Positions 15,767 through 23,023 of a DNA stretch of 34,776 nucleotides are shown one piece after another. The notes under the pieces are model-generated. The model was given only the letters and a program-made list of their open reading frames with translations. It searched no databases and was not told the origin of the DNA. The DNA is taken from positions 1 through 34,776 of the forward strand of contig DCBP01000078.1 in NCBI GenBank assembly GCA_002314055.1. Reading direction: 5' to 3'. Origin of the DNA: Prevotella sp. UBA1104. Its GTDB lineage: Bacteria > Bacteroidota > Bacteroidia > Bacteroidales > Bacteroidaceae. Each line of letters opens with the position of its first letter. Positions within the stretch are counted from its first letter, which is position 1. The position numbers were made by a program, and so were the translations under genes.

Positions 15767-16207
15767 ATGGAAGTTAAGACAATTGGTTTGGCATGCGACC
15801 ACGCAGGTTTCCCACTCAAGCAGTTTGTTATCCAGTATCTCGAAGCAAAGGGATACGAGTATAAGGACTTCGGTACTTACAGCGACACAAGTTGCGACTA
15901 TCCAGACTTTGCCCACCCTTTGGCAGAAGCTGTTGAGAAAGGTGAATGCTACCCTGGCATCGCTATCTGCGGTAGTGGTGAGGGAATGGCAATGACACTG
16001 AACAAACATCAGGGCATACGTGCCGGACTGGCATGGATTCCTGAGATTGCCGGACTTATCCGTCAGCACAACAATGCCAACGTGCTCGTTTTGCCAGGAC
16101 GCTTTATCGACAACAAAACTGCCGAGAAGATTCTCGACCAATTCTTCAAAACTCCTTTCGAGGGCGGACGCCACGAAAGAAGAGTCGAGAAGATTCCTGT
16201 AAAATAA
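15767..16207 (+). CDS. rpiB: ribose-5-phosphate isomerase B
   Basis: RpiB interconverts ribose 5-phosphate and ribulose 5-phosphate, feeding the transketolase encoded just upstream. Starting at ATG 15767 the protein has 146 residues, the usual size. Family marks are GLACDHAGFPLKQFV with the active-site Asp-His, CDYPDFAHPLAEAV, and GIAICGSGEGMAMTLNKHQGIRAGLAW with the phosphate-loop GSGEG; the C terminus has HERRVEKI. The frame stays open upstream to ATG 15626, adding 47 low-complexity residues (repeated EFS), but RpiB proteins normally begin right at the IGLACDHAG strand, so I take 15767. It is the last gene of the ara operon and is followed by a strong terminator. Confidence 0.93.
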   Translation: MEVKTIGLACDHAGFPLKQFVIQYLEAKGYEYKDFGTYSDTSCDYPDFAHPLAEAVEKGECYPGIAICGSGEGMAMTLNKHQGIRAGLAWIPEIAGLIRQHNNANVLVLPGRFIDNKTAEKILDQFFKTPFEGGRHERRVEKIPVK

Positions 16208-16229
16208 GATACTCCACAACCAATTATAA

Positions 16230-16272
16230 AAAAAAGCTGCTTGACAATGTAGGTCAAACAGCTTTTTTATTT
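16230..16272. terminator. bidirectional terminator between rpiB and fhs
   Basis: AAAAAAGCTGCTTGAC (16230-16245) pairs with GTCAAACAGCTTTTTT (16253-16268) with one mismatch around a 7-base loop. The A-run on one side and T-run on the other give both converging transcripts a U-tail. Confidence 0.9.
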
Positions 16273-16319
16273 TATATTTCGTTATATTACTCACATGTCA
16301 TTACTATAAAGGAGAATTA

Positions 16320-17987
16320 TTATGACAAGCCGGTAATCTCGCCATCAACGATGTCAATGACATTTGCCTGTGGTTGCTTCGGCAGTCCCGGCATACGCAT
16401 AATATCGCCAGCAATGACGACAATCATCTCGGCACCACTGTTGACAACAATGTCGCGAACGTGGAATTCAAAATTCTTCACCACACCATACGCCTTGCTG
16501 TCGGTAGAGAAAGAATACTGGGTCTTGGCGATACAGATAGGAAAACGTGCAAAGCCGTTATCGGTAAGGGTCTGTATCTTACGCTTAGCCAACGTACTGT
16601 ATGTGATGCTTCCGGCACCATACACGTTACGGGCAACCTTAGATATTTTCATCTCCACAGAGTCAAAATCTGGATATGTGAAATATAGCGGAGCCGACGG
16701 ATGTTCCTCAATTGTCGCCACAACGAGACGAGCAAGTTCTTCAGCTCCCTTACCGCCTTCAACGAAAGCATTGTTCACGGCAAAGCCTACACCGAGCTCC
16801 CGACAATGGCGGCGCACGATATCAATCTCCTCCTCCGTATCATTGGCATAGCGGTTAAAGGCAACAACAACAGTTTGTCCGAACACTTGCATATTTTTAA
16901 TATGCTTGTCGAGATTTGCCAGTCCACGAGTCAGTCCATCATGGTTCTCCTCCTTAATTTTGTCGAGTTCCACTCCGCCATGCATCTTCAGCCCCTGGGC
17001 AGTAGCCACGATAACCGTGAGCTTCGGGTCGAGTCCAGCCTTACGGCATTTAACGTTAAAGAACTTCTCTGCTCCAAGATCAGCACCGAAACCAGCCTCC
17101 GTAATAGTATATTCTCCAAATGTCATTGCCATTTTCGTGGCAATAATAGAGTTACATCCATGCGCAATATTAGCAAATGGTCCACCATGAACAAAAGCTG
17201 CCGTATGCTCCGTAGTCTGCACAAGATTTGGCGAGATGGCATCGCGCAGAAGAACCGTTATTGCTCCGGCAACTCCAAGTTTTTTTACCGTAAATGGCTT
17301 ATCGTCCATTGTATATCCCAAAGTGATATTCTCGATACGTCGGCGCAAGTCGTCCTCATCAGTAGCAAGACAGAGTATCGCCATTATCTCAGATGCCGGA
17401 GTAATGTCGAAACTCGTTTCCCTAACTATACCGTTAGACTTTCCTCCGAGTCCGGTAACGACATCGCGCAAACCGCGATCATTAACATCAAGCACACGGT
17501 TCCAAAGCACCTCTTTCAACTGGAATCCGTTGCTTCGGTTCTGATAAATATAGTTGTCGAGCAAAGCGGCAATCATATTGTGGGCAGAAGTGATAGCATG
17601 AAAATCACCTGTAAAATGCAAGTTTATCTTGTCCATTGGCAACACCTGGGCATATCCTCCGCCGGCTGCCCCACCCTTTCTGCCGAAACACGGTCCGAGG
17701 GACGGTTCGCGAAGCGCACATATTGCCTTCTTGCCGATACGGTTAAGTCCGAGAGCAAGTCCCACAGAAACTGTAGTTTTACCGATACCAGCCTTTGTCG
17801 GTGTGATTGCAGTAACAAGAATAAGATTATTTACCTTTACTTTTTTTTCATCAATGAGCTTAAGCGGTACTTTAGCCACGTATTTGCCATAGCATTCAAG
17901 TTCGTCCGTTGGAATATCGTATTTTCTTGCGATATTCTCAACTCTTTCAAGTTTTATGCTTCTGGCAATCTCAATGTCTGATTTCAT
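16320..17987 (-). CDS. fhs: formate-tetrahydrofolate ligase
   Basis: Fhs makes 10-formyltetrahydrofolate from formate, tetrahydrofolate and ATP in one-carbon metabolism. The 555-residue protein is full length. The nucleotide loop reads ITPTKAGIGKTTVSVGLALGLN (about 61-82), where most relatives have GEGKTT, so the usual Glu is Ile. Other family segments are REPSLGPCFGRKGGAAGGGYAQVLPMDKINLHFTGDFHAI, FVHGGPFANIAHGCNS, TEAGFGADLGAEKFFNVKCR and, near the end, AGDIMRMPGLPKQP. It is convergent with the ara operon, sharing a terminator, and lies downstream of the tRNA-Thr terminator on the same strand. No clear promoter is seen in the 36-base gap after that terminator, so low read-through or an atypical promoter may drive it. 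Confidence 0.95.
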   Translation of the reverse strand: MKSDIEIARSIKLERVENIARKYDIPTDELECYGKYVAKVPLKLIDEKKVKVNNLILVTAITPTKAGIGKTTVSVGLALGLNRIGKKAICALREPSLGPCFGRKGGAAGGGYAQVLPMDKINLHFTGDFHAITSAHNMIAALLDNYIYQNRSNGFQLKEVLWNRVLDVNDRGLRDVVTGLGGKSNGIVRETSFDITPASEIMAILCLATDEDDLRRRIENITLGYTMDDKPFTVKKLGVAGAITVLLRDAISPNLVQTTEHTAAFVHGGPFANIAHGCNSIIATKMAMTFGEYTITEAGFGADLGAEKFFNVKCRKAGLDPKLTVIVATAQGLKMHGGVELDKIKEENHDGLTRGLANLDKHIKNMQVFGQTVVVAFNRYANDTEEEIDIVRRHCRELGVGFAVNNAFVEGGKGAEELARLVVATIEEHPSAPLYFTYPDFDSVEMKISKVARNVYGAGSITYSTLAKRKIQTLTDNGFARFPICIAKTQYSFSTDSKAYGVVKNFEFHVRDIVVNSGAEMIVVIAGDIMRMPGLPKQPQANVIDIVDGEITGLS

Positions 17988-18017
17988 AAATCCAAAATTG
18001 TAAGAGTATAAATATTA

Positions 18018-18066
18018 AAATAAAAAAAGAGAGACCAAACCATATATATATCGGTTGTCTCTCCTT
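18018..18066 (-). terminator. terminator after tRNA-Thr
   Basis: On the minus strand AGAGACAACC pairs with GGTTTGGTCTCT (two-base bulge) around an AT-rich loop, followed by seven T residues. It lies directly after the tRNA-Thr 3' end and before fhs. Confidence 0.8.
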
Positions 18067-18073
18067 GTTTTGA

Positions 18074-18146
18074 GCCTCTTGTCGGATTCGAACCAACGAC
18101 CCCGAGATTACAAATCACGTGCTCTGGCCAACTGAGCTAAAGAGGC
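18074..18146 (-). tRNA. tRNA-Thr (anticodon TGT)
   Basis: The 73-base gene folds as a standard cloverleaf. The acceptor stem is GCCTCTT/AAGAGGC, the D arm GCTC...GAGC, the anticodon loop TTTGTAA with anticodon TGT (reads ACA, Thr), and the T arm GTTGG-TTCGAAT-CCGAC. The middle pair of the anticodon stem is a T-T mismatch. The 3' CCA is not encoded. The 5' end lies only four bases after the 3' stem of the SRP RNA, so both are probably cut from one transcript. Confidence 0.95.
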
Positions 18147-18150
18147 GGGT

Positions 18151-18246
18151 GGGTAAGCTACTTGTATCGCGCCGCTACAACCAACTACCTTTGCTACGTT
18201 CCCGTCCTGGAGGATTCGAAGGGAGCTGGCCGTACAAGACTTACCC
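18151..18246 (-). ncRNA. ffs: signal recognition particle RNA (4.5S type)
   Basis: On the minus strand the ends pair as GGGTAAG/CTTACCC and then CTTGTA/TACAAG, making one long rod. The apical part has the diagnostic domain IV: CCAGG-ACG-GGAA-CGT-AGCAA, that is a GGAA tetraloop (18199-18202) closed by three pairs and flanked by the asymmetric strands matching E. coli's TCAGG...AGCAG. This is where the Ffh M domain binds. The length of about 96 bases fits a small bacterial SRP RNA. It has its own strong promoter and leads straight into tRNA-Thr. Confidence 0.9.
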
Positions 18247-18270
18247 GTCTTGTTTCGCTTAATGCGGGTG

Positions 18271-18301
18271 CAAAGGTAATGCTTTTTCCTCTATCTGCAA
18301 A
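18271..18301 (-). promoter_or_regulatory. promoter for SRP RNA and tRNA-Thr
   Basis: Read on the minus strand: TTTG (18298-18301), exactly 19 bases, then TACCTTTG (18271-18278). This is a perfect match to the Bacteroidetes TTTG-N19-TAnnTTTG promoter, about 25 bases upstream of the RNA's paired 5' end. Confidence 0.88.
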
Positions 18302-18362
18302 CTTTTTAGCATGATTTTTCAAAAAAAAGAATTGCTCTACATGATATATGGTATAAAATAAG

Positions 18363-18370
18363 TACTTTTG
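18363..18370 (+). promoter_or_regulatory. -7 element for the DUF4199 gene
   Basis: TACTTTTG fully matches TAnnTTTG, 35 bases before the ATG at 18405. The -33 region is weak (ATG where TTG is expected). It is divergent from the SRP RNA promoter about 60 bases away. Confidence 0.6.
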
Positions 18371-18404
18371 CAGCATATTTCACATAATAAATTAAAGAAA
18401 AGAC

Positions 18405-18956
18405 ATGAACGATATGACTTCTAATGATGAATTCAGACAATATACTGCCTTTGCACGTATCGACGGAGCTATAATGGGACTGATGTGGATAGCGAGCTTT
18501 TTCTGCTTTATCGGGGAGTTCCAAATGCCGCTGCTGAGCATCGTGGCTATTGCACTTGGACTTGCCTCCGTTGCCGTTGCCACCATCAGACTCCGGATAT
18601 TCCGCGACAATGTTCTCGGTGGCTCCATAACCTTCGGCAGAGCTACGCTCTATTCTATCTTGACCTATTTCTATGCTGCCTTGCTCATGGCACTGGCCCA
18701 GTTTTTATACTTCCAGTTCCTTGACCACGGCTACCTCATCAACCAGTATATCGCCACTCTTTCTACTCCAGAATATGCCGCTACGGTGAAGAGCGCATAT
18801 GGTATCGAGGCGAAGCAACTTATTGCGGTACTGCAAAGTTCGATGGGTTCGCTACGCCCGATAGAGATTGCCTTCCAGTTTCTTACTCTTAATGTCATTC
18901 TCGGCATTATCCTTAGTATTCCAGCTGGAGCAATAATAAGGAGAGTAAGGAATTAG
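18405..18956 (+). CDS. DUF4199-type small membrane protein
   Basis: This 183-residue protein has four hydrophobic helices (about 22-42, 45-65, 83-107 and 155-178) and the overall look of DUF4199, a Bacteroidetes membrane family of unknown function that is often found just before a family 2 glycosyltransferase, as here. Its stop codon lies inside the first unit of a heptamer tandem repeat. A TAnnTTTG box precedes it. No catalytic motif is visible. It probably forms a unit with the glycosyltransferase downstream, perhaps at the membrane, but this is inferred only from the pairing. Confidence 0.75.
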   Translation: MNDMTSNDEFRQYTAFARIDGAIMGLMWIASFFCFIGEFQMPLLSIVAIALGLASVAVATIRLRIFRDNVLGGSITFGRATLYSILTYFYAALLMALAQFLYFQFLDHGYLINQYIATLSTPEYAATVKSAYGIEAKQLIAVLQSSMGSLRPIEIAFQFLTLNVILGIILSIPAGAIIRRVRN

Positions 18957-18997
18957 GAATGAGGAATGAGGAATTAGGAATGAGGAATGAGGAATGA
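18949..18997 (+). repeat. seven heptamer tandem repeats GGAATGA/GGAATTA
   Basis: Seven contiguous copies of GGAAT(G/T)A begin inside the last two codons of the DUF4199 gene and supply its TAG stop. The remaining 92 bases to the glycosyltransferase start hold no gene and no strong hairpin. Confidence 0.85.
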
Positions 18998-19089
18998 GTA
19001 GTTAGAAATTAATGTTTTTGCTCGTCCTTAAGCCAAGAGCAAGAACACTTGAGAATAAAAACAGATAACAAAAAAATAATATATATAAA

Positions 19090-20049
19090 ATGAATATATC
19101 AGTAGTTATTCCTCTATACAACGAGGACGAGTCGCTACCAGAACTGTATGCGTGGATTGAGCGCGTGATGAAGAGTAAGGGATTCACTTACGAAGTAATA
19201 TTCGTAAACGACGGTTCTACCGACAACTCATGGAACGTGATACAGGACTTGGCGAGCAAGCACCCGGAAGTTAAGGGCATCAAGTTTCGCCGTAACTACG
19301 GCAAGAGCCCGGCACTCTACTGCGGTTTCAAGAAAGCACAGGGAGATGTGGTTATTACTATGGATGCCGACTTGCAGGACTCGCCAGACGAGATACCGGA
19401 GCTTTACCGCATGATAACAGAAGATGGATACGACCTCGTATCTGGATATAAGCAGAACAGAAAACAGGGCGACCCGCTATCAAAGACGATACCTACAAAA
19501 CTTTTCAACGCTACGGCACGAAAGGTTAGCGGCATCCATAACCTGCATGACTTCAACTGCGGACTGAAGGCTTACCGCCGCGATGTTGTAAAGAATATAG
19601 AGGTATACGGCGAGATGCACCGCTATATCCCATATCTGGCAAAAAATGCCGGATTTGACAAGATTGGAGAGAAACCAGTTCACCATCAGGCAAGAAAATT
19701 CGGCAAGTCGAAGTTCATGGGATGGAACAGGTTCTTCAACGGATATCTCGACCTTATCACCCTTTGGTTCCTTAGTAGCTTCGGCAGAAAGCCGATGCAC
19801 GTATTCGGATTTCTCGGCACTCTGATGTTCTTCATCGGATTTATCTCTGCTTTCTGTCTGGGAGCAGACAAGCTGTGGTGTCTCGCCAACGGTATTCAGC
19901 AGAGACTTGTTACAGACTCTCCATACTTCTACATCGCTCTTACGATGATGATGATTGGCACTCAACTTTTCCTTGCCGGATTTATCGGCGACCTTATCAG
20001 CCGTAGCTCGTCAAACAGAAATGACTATCAGATTGAGAAAGAAATTTGA
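19090..20049 (+). CDS. family 2 glycosyltransferase, polyprenyl-phosphate sugar synthase-like
   Basis: The 319-residue protein has a GT-A catalytic domain: ISVVIPLYNEDESLPELY at the N terminus, FVNDGSTDNSW (38-48), the DxD motif at VITMDADLQDSPDEIPELY (Asp92, Asp94), and NCGLKAYRRDVV in the acceptor region. Two membrane helices follow (about 235-260 and 280-303). This is the architecture of dolichol- or undecaprenyl-phosphate sugar transferases such as those moving glucose or mannose onto a lipid carrier at the inner membrane. The donor sugar cannot be told. The DUF4199 gene upstream is its usual partner. Confidence 0.88.
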   Translation: MNISVVIPLYNEDESLPELYAWIERVMKSKGFTYEVIFVNDGSTDNSWNVIQDLASKHPEVKGIKFRRNYGKSPALYCGFKKAQGDVVITMDADLQDSPDEIPELYRMITEDGYDLVSGYKQNRKQGDPLSKTIPTKLFNATARKVSGIHNLHDFNCGLKAYRRDVVKNIEVYGEMHRYIPYLAKNAGFDKIGEKPVHHQARKFGKSKFMGWNRFFNGYLDLITLWFLSSFGRKPMHVFGFLGTLMFFIGFISAFCLGADKLWCLANGIQQRLVTDSPYFYIALTMMMIGTQLFLAGFIGDLISRSSSNRNDYQIEKEI

Positions 20050-20112
20050 ATGTAGAGTGTAGAATTAAGAGTTGTTGGTCTTCGACCAATTATGAATTAT
20101 GAATTAAAAATT

Positions 20113-20601
20113 ATGAACTGCAAACTGATTGCGTGTCTTTCGGCAATAGTCTGTATTCTTGCAGCATGCTCTTCCATCGACTGTCCGATGAACAACAGGG
20201 TGTATACAAAATATGCCCTGCGCACTCCTGATGGAAAGACGGACACTCTGAAAATGGAAATGACGATTTCCACAAACCGTACTGACGGCAGCGACTCTGT
20301 TCTTATCAATAAAGATACAAAAGTTACGGAGTTCTCACTGCCTATCAGCAACGCACAACCTCGCGACTCGTTTTTCGTGGAACTCGCTTCGGAAACTAAA
20401 TCATCGCTCGATACTATCATCGTTAGCAAAGAAGACAGGATGCATTTTGAATCCACCGACTGTGCCGCGTCTTACTTTCACGACATTACAGCCGTATCTA
20501 CTACTCATCATGCCATTGACTCAGTGGTGATAAAAAAACATAATGTTGACTATGACACTTCAAAGAACCACTTCTATATCTATTTCACGCCTCGTAATTA
20601 G
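20113..20601 (+). CDS. DUF6452-like lipoprotein
   Basis: The protein begins MNCKLIACLSAIVCILAACSS, a clear lipoprotein signal with lipobox LAAC, followed by about 145 residues rich in Ser, Thr and Asp and probably all beta. It resembles the Bacteroidetes family DUF6452 (function unknown), which usually precedes a DUF6048 gene, as here; that name is from memory. An in-frame ATG at 20092 lies within ATTATGAATT repeats and would place a charged stretch before the signal, so I choose 20113. The 3' end overlaps the next gene by about 50 bases, so translation is probably coupled. A small hairpin (TTGGTC-TTC-GACCAA, 20075-20089) lies just upstream. Confidence 0.75.
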   Translation: MNCKLIACLSAIVCILAACSSIDCPMNNRVYTKYALRTPDGKTDTLKMEMTISTNRTDGSDSVLINKDTKVTEFSLPISNAQPRDSFFVELASETKSSLDTIIVSKEDRMHFESTDCAASYFHDITAVSTTHHAIDSVVIKKHNVDYDTSKNHFYIYFTPRN

Positions 20602-21250
20602 TGTTCTTCTCACCGTTTTTGCTGTCCTGCCTGCCGGTGCACAGAGAAAAGCCAATAAGGATGCTGCCGTGAAAGACACGGTTGCCCTGTTCAAGGGATT
20701 CTCTGTGTCTGCAGATATCTTAGGACCAATAATGATGGCTGTCAGCGACTATGGTCAGTATGAAGCGGCTCTGCATCTTAACCTGAAAGACAAATACTTT
20801 CCCGTAGTAGAGGTGGGATACGGCAAGGCTGACCATACCGAAGAAACGACAAAAATGACTTACAAGACGAGTGCACCGTTTTTTCGTATCGGTACAGACT
20901 TCAACGTGCTTAAAAATAAACACGACATCTACAGACTTCTCGTCGGGGCAAGATACGGATTCACTACCTTTAAATACGACCTCTCTTCTCCTGGAGTGAA
21001 CGACCCTGTATGGGGCGGCACGAGCGAGTACTCGGCAACAGACGTGAAATGCAACTACCACTGGATTGAGGCAGGCATCAGCGTTGATGTCAAACTCGCC
21101 GGACCAGTACATTTGGGATGGAGCGCGAGATACAAACAACGGTTGTCGGCAAACGAGGGTCCGCTCGGTAAGGCTTGGTATGTACCGGGATATGGCAAGA
21201 CTGGCACTTCAACCTTCGGAATACTATTTAATGTGGCTATCGATATCTGA
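20543..21250 (+). CDS. DUF6048-like outer-membrane beta protein
   Basis: The 235-residue product has a signal peptide (basic start, then LVISVLLTVFAVLPAGAQ, cleavage after Ala about residue 33) and then alternating beta-like strands with aromatic ends, for example YFPVVEVGYGKAD, FFRIGTDFNVL, RLLVGARYGFTTFKYDL, YHWIEAGISVDVKL, VHLGWSARYKQRL, and a C-terminal strand ending in NVAIDI. This fits a small outer-membrane barrel, as in DUF6048 proteins. The start could be ATG 20543 or 20552; both lie inside the end of the preceding lipoprotein gene. The overlapping pair suggests that the two products work together in the outer membrane. Function unknown. Confidence 0.75.
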   Translation: MLTMTLQRTTSISISRLVISVLLTVFAVLPAGAQRKANKDAAVKDTVALFKGFSVSADILGPIMMAVSDYGQYEAALHLNLKDKYFPVVEVGYGKADHTEETTKMTYKTSAPFFRIGTDFNVLKNKHDIYRLLVGARYGFTTFKYDLSSPGVNDPVWGGTSEYSATDVKCNYHWIEAGISVDVKLAGPVHLGWSARYKQRLSANEGPLGKAWYVPGYGKTGTSTFGILFNVAIDI

Positions 21251-21285
21251 AAACAAAATCCAACAAGCATATAATATAAGCAACA

Positions 21286-22305
21286 ATGCAAAGCAAAAGA
21301 AAATTTATCAAACTCGCCATTCTGTCGGTAATCGTCATCGGCATGGCACTTATCGTATCTAAACAGAGAAACATACCGTTCCAAAAGAATACAGGATTCG
21401 TGTTCGGAACGATATACAATATCAGCTACCAAAGCAACGAAAACTTGCAGAACGAGATTGAAGCTGAACTGAAGAAGGTTGACGCTTCGCTCTCAACATT
21501 CAACCCGAACTCTATTATATCAAAGGTAAACCAAAACAAGAGCGTGAAGGTAAACGACATGTTTGCCGGGGTATTCAATCTTGCCGAACATATTTCTGCC
21601 GAAACAGACGGAGCTTTCGACATTACTGTAGCTCCGATGGTCAATGCATGGGGATTTGGTTTCAAAAGCGGCAAGATGCCTACCGATAGCCAAATCGACA
21701 GTCTGCGCTCTATCGTAGGGTTTCATAAAGTGAAGCTCGTTAACGGAAGAATAAAGAAGGACAACCCGGCAACGATGCTCGACTGTAGTGCCATAGCAAA
21801 GGGCTACGGCTGTGATGTGGTGGCTCGCTTTCTTCAGGAGAAGGGAATAAAGAACTATATGGTTGAGATAGGAGGCGAAATAGTAACCTGTGGTGTCAAC
21901 GACCAGCGTATGCCGTGGAAGATTGGCGTTACCAAACCTACCGACGACTCGCTAAGCGTGAACGAAGAATTGCAGACAGTGCTCAACGTTACAAACAAAG
22001 CGATGGCAACGAGCGGAAACTACCGCAACTTCTACTATAAGAACGGTAAGAAGTATGCCCACACCATAGACCCTAAAACAGGAAGACCGGTACAACACAA
22101 CATTCTCTCGGCTACAGTACTTGCCGACAACTGTGCCACCGCCGATGCCTTTGCCACTTCGTTTATGGTTATGGGACTCGACAAAGCTAAGAAAGTTCTT
22201 GAGAAGCACCCAGAACTGATGGCATATTTCATATACTCTGACAGTAAGGGGAAAAATGCTGTATGGTACTCGCCTTCAATGAAAGGCAAATATATAGAAA
22301 ATTGA
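21286..22305 (+). CDS. apbE: FAD:protein FMN transferase, ApbE family
   Basis: ApbE attaches FMN covalently to target proteins such as subunits of the Rnf and Nqr complexes, outside the cytoplasm. The 339-residue protein has an N-terminal membrane anchor (about 8-25) rather than a lipobox. Family motifs are ETDGAFDITVAPMVNAWGFG, MLDCSAIAKGYGCDVV (usually DLGAIAKGYAVD), MVEIGGEIVTCG, ATSGNYRNFY, YAHTIDPKTGRPV and ADAFATSFMVMG with the metal-binding Asp. The Cys-Ser in place of Leu-Gly in the IAKGY motif is a small deviation. It lies 35 bases after the barrel gene and 27 before a Crp/Fnr regulator; no target protein is in the window. Confidence 0.92.
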   Translation: MQSKRKFIKLAILSVIVIGMALIVSKQRNIPFQKNTGFVFGTIYNISYQSNENLQNEIEAELKKVDASLSTFNPNSIISKVNQNKSVKVNDMFAGVFNLAEHISAETDGAFDITVAPMVNAWGFGFKSGKMPTDSQIDSLRSIVGFHKVKLVNGRIKKDNPATMLDCSAIAKGYGCDVVARFLQEKGIKNYMVEIGGEIVTCGVNDQRMPWKIGVTKPTDDSLSVNEELQTVLNVTNKAMATSGNYRNFYYKNGKKYAHTIDPKTGRPVQHNILSATVLADNCATADAFATSFMVMGLDKAKKVLEKHPELMAYFIYSDSKGKNAVWYSPSMKGKYIEN

Positions 22306-22332
22306 TTTTCATTTATATAAAGGAATAAGCGT

Positions 22333-22989
22333 ATGAACCCTTATAGCCTTCTGTCGAGACTGCCGCTCTTTCAGGGCATGAGCTCAAGCGAATTTGACGA
22401 CGTCATTTCACATGTAAGAATGGGGTTTTCAAAAGTCTCTGCCAATGAGCGTATTTTCGCAGAAGGCGAACCGGTTAACGGACTTTCTTTTATTCTGAAT
22501 GGCATTGTAGAGATGGAAACGGTTGCCGACGACGGCAGTTTCTCGGTAATTGAGGAAATCTCTACACCATGCGTAATCCAGCCAGAACGCTTGTTCGGAC
22601 TGACTCAACGTTTTTCACATAATTTCTCGGCAAAGACCGACTGCCAGCTACTCACTATCAGCAAGGGCGAAGTAATGCGCCTCACCACGGAATCGATGGT
22701 ATTCCGACTGAACATGATGAATCTGATTTGTACTCAAGCTCAAACAGCCATGCATCTACCATGGCAACACAAGCATGAGGACATTACAAAAAAGATTACT
22801 ACTTTCATCAGGAGTCATTGTCTACGCCCCATTGGAAGAAAGATTGTCAAGATAGGAATGGTACAGTTGGGACATGAGATCTCAGAAAGTCGGCTCAACG
22901 TATCTAAAGCCCTGCGCCGCATGCAAGAAGAAGGGAAAATAACGAATTCAAGAGGAATCATCATTATCCCCCATCTTGAAGAACTTTAA
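22333..22989 (+). CDS. Crp/Fnr-family transcriptional regulator
   Basis: The 218-residue protein has an N-terminal cyclic-nucleotide-binding-type domain (about 8-125, starting LLSRLPLFQGMSSSEFDDV and including FAEGEPVNGLSFILNGIVEM) and a C-terminal winged helix (about 145-215, with the recognition region HEISESRLNVSKALRRMQEEG and IIIIPHLEEL). The phosphate-binding cassette residues of true cAMP receptors are absent, and there is no Cys cluster for an Fe-S centre, so the ligand is unknown. It follows apbE by 27 bases, probably in one transcript, and converges with the TPR-AraC gene, leaving only 34 bases between stops and no visible terminator. Confidence 0.88.
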   Translation: MNPYSLLSRLPLFQGMSSSEFDDVISHVRMGFSKVSANERIFAEGEPVNGLSFILNGIVEMETVADDGSFSVIEEISTPCVIQPERLFGLTQRFSHNFSAKTDCQLLTISKGEVMRLTTESMVFRLNMMNLICTQAQTAMHLPWQHKHEDITKKITTFIRSHCLRPIGRKIVKIGMVQLGHEISESRLNVSKALRRMQEEGKITNSRGIIIIPHLEEL

Positions 22990-23023
22990 CTCGATTTTCT
23001 GTACACTTCCCACACCATGCTCC

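Noticed and set aside
16701..17981. 426-codon open frame on the plus strand
   Set aside because: It lies wholly antisense to fhs, whose protein matches its family from end to end; the opposite frame has a composition unlike any protein and no start context.
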